Of a stretch of 64,000 nt of DNA, positions 58,860 through 64,000 are shown in pieces. How positions within the stretch are numbered: position 1 is the first letter of the stretch; the number at the start of each line of letters is the position of its first letter. Position numbers and translations under genes: made by a program. The stretch comes from Eikenella exigua (lineage in GTDB: Bacteria; Pseudomonadota; Gammaproteobacteria; Burkholderiales; Neisseriaceae), in NCBI RefSeq assembly GCF_008805035.1, contig NZ_CP038018.1, positions 1,178,001-1,242,000 on the forward strand, given 5' to 3'. The notes beneath the pieces are model-generated. The model was not told the DNA's origin. It did not search any database and saw nothing but the letters and a program-made list of their open reading frames with translations.

Positions 58860-60845
58860 ATGTTTATTTTTAATCCCGAATATATCAACCGCCCGCCCGA
58901 ACGCCTGCCGCGTTTGGGCGTTCTATTGCTGCTGCTATGGATCACCCTGCCGCTAGCCTTTGCCCTGCCTGCCAGCGTGATTGTCGTATTCGGCGTGCTG
59001 TGGCTGATACAGCTCGGGCTCACGCTTATCGGTAGCCGTGGCCTGCCCGCTTGGGCCACCGCCATTGGCGGCCTGGCTGTGTTCGGCTTCGTGTTTTCGC
59101 AGTTAGGCACGTTTCTCGGCAGCGAAGGCGGCAGCGCACTGCTTCTGCTGCTGGTGCTGCTGAAAACCTATGAAAGCCGCGTGTTGCGCGATTGGCATAT
59201 GCTGCTCACCGCCATGGTATTCCTGATGGGCGCCACCGTGCTGCTCAATCAAGGCATGTTCATCGGCCTGTGGCTGTTGGCTGGCCTGTTCGGCACCGCC
59301 ACCTGCATTGCCCTCTTGAATATGCCGCTGCGTCTGGCCGCCCGCCACGCCGCTACCGCCCTGCTACTCACCCTGCCGCTGGCCGCCGTATTATTTATCG
59401 CCGTGCCACGCATGAGCGAGCCTCTATGGCGCATTCCGCAGCCGCTCAAACCCGGCCAAGCCCAAACCGGCCTGTCCGACACCATGCAGCCGGGCAGTAT
59501 CAGCAATTTGGTGCAGAGCAACGAACTGGCTTTCAACGCCACTTTCGATGGGGGCTACACCCCCAACCAATCCGACCTTTATTGGCGCGCCATCACCATG
59601 AGCCAGTTTGATGGCGAGCAATGGCGTGCCGATGATGACGAACTGCCCACCCGCGCCGACACTGCCTACACGCAAACCATTATTTCCTACAGCATCATTA
59701 TGCGCGACGAGCAAGGCCGCATTCCTGCGCTAGACTACCCCATCATCAACTTCAATACCGACAACGCCCGCAGCAAAATGCGTTTTGCCGAAGGCCACAC
59801 TATCCGCGTACGCAGCCACGACGGCCTGCGCCGTTTCGTACTCCGTGCCGCTATCGGCAACAGGCTACCTGAAAAACTTTCCCCCTCGCGCCAACGCCAG
59901 CTGAGTCGCCTGCCCGGTTACAGTAACCAGCGCACCCGCTCGTTCGCCCGCCAGCTGCGCAACCAATCCGCCAACACCGCCGATTTCGTTAACCGCACCC
60001 TGGCCTACTACCGCAACCAATCCTTCGCCTACACCCTCAACCCCCCGCTCGACCGCAGCCCCGACCGAATCGACAACTTCGTGTTCGACAACCGTCGCGG
60101 CTTCTGCGAACACTATGCCGAAAGCTTTGTGGCCATCATGCGCGCAGCCGGCGTGCCCGCCCGCGTGGTTACCGGCTATCAGGGCGGCGAATACAACCCC
60201 GACGGCGGCTTCTGGCAGGTGCGCGGCAAAGATGCCCACGCCTGGGCCGAAGTGTGGCTGCCCGAAGAAGAAGCCTGGCTGCGTGTCGATCCCACCGCCG
60301 CCGTGAGCAGCAACCGTATCGAACAAGGCCTCTCCTCCGCGCTGGATGGCGGCGAGCAAGAGCTGGTGGCCGGCAGCGGCAATTGGCAATGGTGGAGCAA
60401 ACTCAGCGCCGAAGGCCAGTTCTACTGGCAGCAATGGGTGGTGAACTACGACAGCAGTTCGCAGCAAAACCTGTTCCACAGCTTGGGCTTGGGCGGCTTC
60501 AACCTATTGAGCCTGCTCGTATTCCTGCTGATTGGCGGCACCTTAGCCGTGATTCCGCTGTGGTTATGGTGGTGGCGCAGCAGCCGGCGTTATGCCAACC
60601 TCCTGGAAGAAGGCTTCGCCCACATCAAAGAACGCCTGCTCGATGTGGAAGGCATCGACCCTGCCGCCCTTGGCCCCGCCGAAACTGCCAACATCTTGCG
60701 TGAACAAGAGCATCTCTGTCCCGAGCTAGAAAGCCTGCTAGCGCAATACGAGCGCTGGAACTACGCCGACGGCCTGCCTCCGAAAGCCGCACAAAAGCGC
60801 TGGTATCGCCAATGTTGCCGCGCCGTACGCAAGGTTAGGTTGTAA
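58860..60845 (+). CDS. TgpA-like membrane transglutaminase/protease (DUF3488-transglutaminase-DUF4129)
   Basis: 661 residues. Five or six N-terminal transmembrane helices (about 20-190), a periplasmic transglutaminase domain with the full triad Cys416 (GFCEHYAES), His460 (KDAHAWAEVW) and Asp477 (RVDPTAA), a further helix at about 550-575 and a cytosolic DUF4129 tail. Same layout as TgpA of Pseudomonas, which is essential there; substrates are unknown. The usual partners (MoxR ATPase and DUF58 protein) are not directly upstream: a pseudogene and DUS repeats occupy that place. One DUS encodes Arg-Leu-Pro-Glu at about residue 335. Confidence 0.9.
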   Translation: MFIFNPEYINRPPERLPRLGVLLLLLWITLPLAFALPASVIVVFGVLWLIQLGLTLIGSRGLPAWATAIGGLAVFGFVFSQLGTFLGSEGGSALLLLLVLLKTYESRVLRDWHMLLTAMVFLMGATVLLNQGMFIGLWLLAGLFGTATCIALLNMPLRLAARHAATALLLTLPLAAVLFIAVPRMSEPLWRIPQPLKPGQAQTGLSDTMQPGSISNLVQSNELAFNATFDGGYTPNQSDLYWRAITMSQFDGEQWRADDDELPTRADTAYTQTIISYSIIMRDEQGRIPALDYPIINFNTDNARSKMRFAEGHTIRVRSHDGLRRFVLRAAIGNRLPEKLSPSRQRQLSRLPGYSNQRTRSFARQLRNQSANTADFVNRTLAYYRNQSFAYTLNPPLDRSPDRIDNFVFDNRRGFCEHYAESFVAIMRAAGVPARVVTGYQGGEYNPDGGFWQVRGKDAHAWAEVWLPEEEAWLRVDPTAAVSSNRIEQGLSSALDGGEQELVAGSGNWQWWSKLSAEGQFYWQQWVVNYDSSSQQNLFHSLGLGGFNLLSLLVFLLIGGTLAVIPLWLWWWRSSRRYANLLEEGFAHIKERLLDVEGIDPAALGPAETANILREQEHLCPELESLLAQYERWNYADGLPPKAAQKRWYRQCCRAVRKVRL

Positions 60846-60936
60846 AACACCGCGCCTTTACCTGCACAAACTCGGATTAACGTTTAATTTTCCGTTTATC
60901 TATATATCTTTCAGGTAGTCTTAATCAAGGCAAACC

Positions 60937-61042
60937 CATAGTGGATTAAATTTAAATCAGGACAAGGCGGCAAGCTGCAGATAGCATGGGTAGCACAGCA
61001 AGGTAGATCAACGCAGTCTTGTTTTAAAATCAATTCACTATA
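60937..61042. mobile_element. Correia-like element, about 106 bp
   Basis: Left end CATAGTGGATTAAATTTAAA, right end (reverse complement) TATAGTGAATTGATTTTAAA. The inside has ATCAGGACAAGGCGGCAAGC and ACGCAGTCTTG, as in the copy at 38207-38305 and in Neisseria Correia repeats. It sits between the transglutaminase and DUF333 genes and could supply a promoter or RNase III site to the latter. Confidence 0.8.
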
Positions 61043-61095
61043 ACCTTGACAAGGCTACCTGAAAATTCGTTCGCAACACCCGGAAAGGATAACCC

Positions 61096-61368
61096 ATGAA
61101 ACGTTTCTTGCCCCTGATGGCCGCCCTCAGCCTGGCCGCTTGCGCCGGCAGCCAAACCCCTGCTTCCGCCTCTGAGCCAGCCGACTCCTCCATGCCCGCC
61201 GTGGGCGCGGCTAATCCCGCCAGCGTGTACTGCGTGCAGCAAGGCGGCAAGTCTGAAATCCGCAAAAACCAAGACGGCAGCGAATACGGCGTGTGCATTC
61301 TGCCCGACGGCAAAGAAGTGGAAGAATGGGCATACTACCGCGCCAACAACGGCGGCAACGGCAAATAA
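61096..61368 (+). CDS. DUF333 family small lipoprotein
   Basis: 90 residues. Lipoprotein signal MKRFLPLMAALSLAACAG (Cys16), a Ser/Ala/Pro-rich spacer, then the DUF333 core NPASVYCVQQGGKSEIRKNQ, YGVCILPDGKEVEEWAYYR with its two conserved cysteines. Such proteins are often annotated hemolysin-like without evidence; function unknown. AAAGGA lies 9 bases upstream of the ATG. A DUS hairpin (61390-61421) follows. Confidence 0.9.
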   Translation: MKRFLPLMAALSLAACAGSQTPASASEPADSSMPAVGAANPASVYCVQQGGKSEIRKNQDGSEYGVCILPDGKEVEEWAYYRANNGGNGK

Positions 61369-61389
61369 GCCCCACTCGGCCAAACAGGC

Positions 61390-61421
61390 AGGCTACCTGA
61401 AATCCGGTTTTCAGGTAGCCT
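61390..61421. terminator. eikDUS hairpin between the DUF333 gene and dnaX
   Basis: Inverted uptake sequences with a 6-base loop; the stem can be extended by CAGGC/GCCTG on the outside, giving about 18 bp. Confidence 0.65.
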
Positions 61422-61541
61422 GCCTGTTTGCCTTTCCCCGCCCCCAAGAATAGCGGCGATAATGCTAAAATACCGCCTTTAGCACCATCATGCGCGCCCC
61501 GCGCATCCGTGCGCCCGAACAACCCCATCAAAGCATCCCAC

Positions 61542-63806
61542 ATGGCCTACCAAGTTCTCGCCCGCAAGTGGCGCCCCAAAACCTTTGCCGATTTAGTCGG
61601 GCAGGAACACGTTGTCAAAGCCCTGCAAAACGCCCTGGGCAAAGGCCGCCTACACCACGCCTACCTGCTCACCGGCACGAGGGGCGTGGGCAAAACCACC
61701 ATCGCCCGCATCCTTGCCAAAAGCCTCAACTGCGAAACCCCGCACGAAGGCGAGCCGTGCGGCCAATGCCAAAGCTGCCGCGATATCGACGCAGGGCGGT
61801 TTGTGGATCTGCTGGAAATCGACGCCGCCTCCAACACCGGTATCGACAACATCCGCGAAGTGCTGGAAAACGCCCAATACGCGCCCACCGCCGGCAAATA
61901 CAAAGTCTATATCATCGACGAAGTGCATATGCTCTCCAAATCCGCGTTCAACGCCATGCTCAAAACGCTGGAAGAGCCGCCCGAACACGTCAAATTCATC
62001 CTGGCCACCACCGACCCGCACAAAGTCCCCGTTACCGTACTCAGCCGCTGCCTGCAATTCGTGCTACGCAACATGACCGCCCAGCAGGTATCGCAGCACC
62101 TCGCGCACGTTCTGACCAGCGAACAAATCCCCTACGAAGCCCCCGCCCTCGCCCTGCTCGGCCGCGCCGCAGCCGGCTCCATGCGCGACGCACTCAGCCT
62201 GCTCGACCAAGCCATCGCTATGGGCTCCGGCAGCGTAACCGAAGCCGACGTGCGCCAAATGATTGGCGCCGTCGACCAACGCTACCTTTATTCCCTGCTG
62301 CAAGCCGCCGCCAACCAAGATGGCGCCGCCCTGCTCGCCACCGCGCAGGAAATGGCCGGCCGCGCCATCGGTTTCGACAGCGCCTTGAGCGAGCTCGCCC
62401 TCCTGCTGCAAAAGCTTGCCCTCATCAAAACCATCCCCACCGCCGTGCCCGCAGACGATCCCGAGTGCGACACCTTGCAACAGCTCGCCAGCCAACTGGG
62501 TGACGAACAAATCCAGCTGTATTACCAATGCGTTATCCACGGCAAACAAGACCTGCCGCTCGCGCCCGACGAATACGCCGGCTTCGTTATGACCCTGCTG
62601 CGCCTGCTCGCCTTCGCTCCCTTGGCCGCCGCCGAGCTGCCCGAAGGCAGCCACATCAGCGGCAGCGAACTGCACGATCCCACCCCAAAGCCCCGTCCGG
62701 CTGCCACACCGCAGCCGGATAAGACCCGCATTCCAGCCGAAAACCATCCCGCAGAAGCCCCGCCCGCCCAAGCCGAACCCAGGCTACCTGAAAACGAGCC
62801 TAACAAACAAAATGAACACGGCAGTTTTTCAGGTAGCCCAAACAACAACGGCAGGCTTTCGCCAAACGAACCCCTGCCGCAGGAAACTGCTCCCGCTGCC
62901 CGCCATACCGAAAGGCTACCTGAAAATATTTCAGGCAGCCCAAATGGTCAGCACGGGCTTTCGCCCAACCTAAGCGCATCCAGCAACCCCGCGCCCGGTT
63001 TAGCCGAACCCGGCCTCCCCTATCCTAGCGAGCCGCAACCTACCCCGGCAGAAGCCGTCCCCGCCGCCTTCGAAAGCAGCCCGCCATGGGACGACAGCCC
63101 GCCGCCCGCTGGTTTTGAAACTCAACAGCCCGACAGCCCCCCAAGCCCAAGGCTAGCTGAAACCAAGCACAGCCAAAACCCCGCAAACGAGTTTCCGCAT
63201 AGCCGAAACCAAAATGACAGCCTGCCCCAGCACCAGCATGATGCCGCATCCCAAAACGAAACTGGATTAGGCAGCGAAAGGCTACCTGAAACCGAACAAA
63301 GCGGATTTTTACACAGCCAAAACGGGCAAACCGAAGCCCAATCAGCCGCTGCCGCAGCCCCGGAACACTCCGGCACGACAGCCCTGCCTCTGCCCGATGC
63401 CGATACCTGGCCGCACATCGTCGCCGCCATCGCGCCCAAAATCGGTGCCGCCCAAATGAGCGCCCAGCACACCGCCTGCCTCGGCTACGACCAGCAGCAA
63501 CACCTGCTCACCCTTGCCGTAGCCGAAGCCGGGCAAGTCAGCATCAGCCGCGAACACATCCAGCGCATCGAGCAGCACCTGGCCGCCGCTTACGGCCATC
63601 CCATCAGCATCCGCACTACCGATTGGCCGGCCGACGGCACAACCGCCGAAACCCCCGCCATGCGCCAACAGCGCCTGCGCCAGGCCGCCCGCGAGCAAGC
63701 GCAAAGCCTGCTGGAGCAAGACCCCGCCGCGCAAGATATCCTCAATCTATTCGGCGCCCGCTGGCTGCCCGAAAGCCTTGTATTGCAGGAAAATGGCCAA
63801 ACCTAA
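61542..63806 (+). CDS. dnaX: DNA polymerase III subunit gamma/tau
   Basis: Clamp-loader ATPase and organiser of the replicase. 754 residues; start MAYQVLARKWRPKTFADLVG is canonical, and the open frame from 61428 is not used. Walker A GTRGVGKT (45-52), a four-cysteine zinc module CETPHEGEPCGQCQSC, Walker B/sensor IDEVHML and the domain III region end near residue 370. A very long disordered linker (about 385-640) is studded with uptake sequences coding Arg-Leu-Pro-Glu or Phe-Ser-Gly-Ser. The tau C-terminal domain (about 645-754) closes it. I see no obvious slippery A-run for the gamma frameshift. ybaB follows 53 bases downstream. Confidence 0.95.
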   Translation: MAYQVLARKWRPKTFADLVGQEHVVKALQNALGKGRLHHAYLLTGTRGVGKTTIARILAKSLNCETPHEGEPCGQCQSCRDIDAGRFVDLLEIDAASNTGIDNIREVLENAQYAPTAGKYKVYIIDEVHMLSKSAFNAMLKTLEEPPEHVKFILATTDPHKVPVTVLSRCLQFVLRNMTAQQVSQHLAHVLTSEQIPYEAPALALLGRAAAGSMRDALSLLDQAIAMGSGSVTEADVRQMIGAVDQRYLYSLLQAAANQDGAALLATAQEMAGRAIGFDSALSELALLLQKLALIKTIPTAVPADDPECDTLQQLASQLGDEQIQLYYQCVIHGKQDLPLAPDEYAGFVMTLLRLLAFAPLAAAELPEGSHISGSELHDPTPKPRPAATPQPDKTRIPAENHPAEAPPAQAEPRLPENEPNKQNEHGSFSGSPNNNGRLSPNEPLPQETAPAARHTERLPENISGSPNGQHGLSPNLSASSNPAPGLAEPGLPYPSEPQPTPAEAVPAAFESSPPWDDSPPPAGFETQQPDSPPSPRLAETKHSQNPANEFPHSRNQNDSLPQHQHDAASQNETGLGSERLPETEQSGFLHSQNGQTEAQSAAAAAPEHSGTTALPLPDADTWPHIVAAIAPKIGAAQMSAQHTACLGYDQQQHLLTLAVAEAGQVSISREHIQRIEQHLAAAYGHPISIRTTDWPADGTTAETPAMRQQRLRQAAREQAQSLLEQDPAAQDILNLFGARWLPESLVLQENGQT

Positions 63807-63859
63807 GGCCGCTCCCGTACTTTTTCATTTCCACCCACTCTTTAAATAGGAGCACACTC

Positions 63860-64000
63860 ATGTTCAGCAAAGCCGGCCTCGGCAACCTGATGCAACAGGC
63901 ACAAAAAATGCAGGAAAAAATGAAACAGGCACAGGCCGAATTGGCCAACATCACCGTGGAAGGCGAAGCCGGCGGCGGCATGGTGAAAATCACCCTCAGC
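63860..64000 (+). CDS. ybaB: YbaB/EbfC nucleoid-associated protein (3' end outside window)
   Basis: 47 residues visible. MFSKAGLGNLMQQAQKMQEK and the following AELANITVEGEAGGGMVKIT are typical of YbaB/EbfC, a small DNA-binding dimer of unknown role. AGGAG lies 7 bases before the ATG. The order dnaX-ybaB is conserved in many bacteria, usually with recR next. Confidence 0.93.
   Translation, partial: MFSKAGLGNLMQQAQKMQEKMKQAQAELANITVEGEAGGGMVKITLS

Overview
The window comes from a member of the Neisseriaceae, almost certainly Eikenella or a very close relative. The strongest sign is the 12-mer AGGCTACCTGAA (reverse complement TTCAGGTAGCCT), which occurs many dozens of times between genes, often as inverted pairs, and also inside genes. 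As I recall it, this is the Eikenella dialect of the neisserial DNA uptake sequence (eikDUS). Gene content agrees: parC-pilS-pilR, gpmI, a pqiABC lipid-transport locus, several lipoproteins and a trimeric autotransporter. The chromosome is GC-rich with strong C/G third-position preference, so AT-rich inserts stand out.

Layout. 1-5.4 kb: 3' part of leuS, gpmI, mntP, envC-like activator. 5.6-13.6 kb: ctpA-type protease, aldehyde dehydrogenase, acpS, rpsT, a small MITE, an AI-2E family permease, a DUF1853 protein with an internal 30-bp repeat array, a small lipoprotein and a gamma carbonic anhydrase. 13.8-18.0 kb: uvrB carrying Neisseria-type uptake sequences, an AT-rich gene of unknown function and an alpha carbonic anhydrase; this looks like an imported block. 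18.3-26.1 kb: divergent lysR/lysE, pqiABC, a broken beta carbonic anhydrase, bacteriohemerythrin and an OmpA-like lipoprotein. 26.2-31.6 kb: a large trimeric autotransporter adhesin with two near-identical 932-bp direct repeats. 32.5-34.2 kb: a FabH-like ketosynthase and its small partner. 35.1-38.0 kb: an AT-rich island (membrane protein plus FrpC-like protein with a self-processing module) ending in an integrase remnant beside tRNA-Leu(CAA). 38.2-42.1 kb: a Correia-like element, a NYN/LOTUS protein, decayed trpG and trpD fragments around yqeY, and a DUF421 protein. 42.18-45.76 kb: a heavily deleted Mu-like prophage bounded by 30-bp imperfect direct repeats. 45.9-49.4 kb: mscS, a BtrH-domain protein, ogt, a SemiSWEET. 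49.6-55.1 kb: parC-pilS-pilR in overlapping order. 55.2-64 kb: a frameshifted membrane protein, rsmJ, small exported proteins, a multiply frameshifted pseudogene, a TgpA-like transglutaminase, a second Correia-like element, a DUF333 lipoprotein, dnaX, and the start of ybaB.

How it works together. Natural competence leaves the main mark: uptake sequences serve as hairpin terminators between genes, sit in flexible linkers of EnvC, PilR, DnaX and the NYN protein, and uvrB shows the alien DUS dialects expected after import from Neisseria. PilS/PilR would control type IV pili, the organelle that takes up such DNA. Three unrelated carbonic anhydrase families lie within 11 kb (one is broken), which fits a CO2-loving oral organism. 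The most promising poorly described system is the 35.1-37.5 kb pair: a four-helix membrane protein translationally coupled to a protein whose AT-rich N-terminal domain of unknown function is joined, exactly at an Asp-Pro bond, to a host-like FrpC self-processing module.
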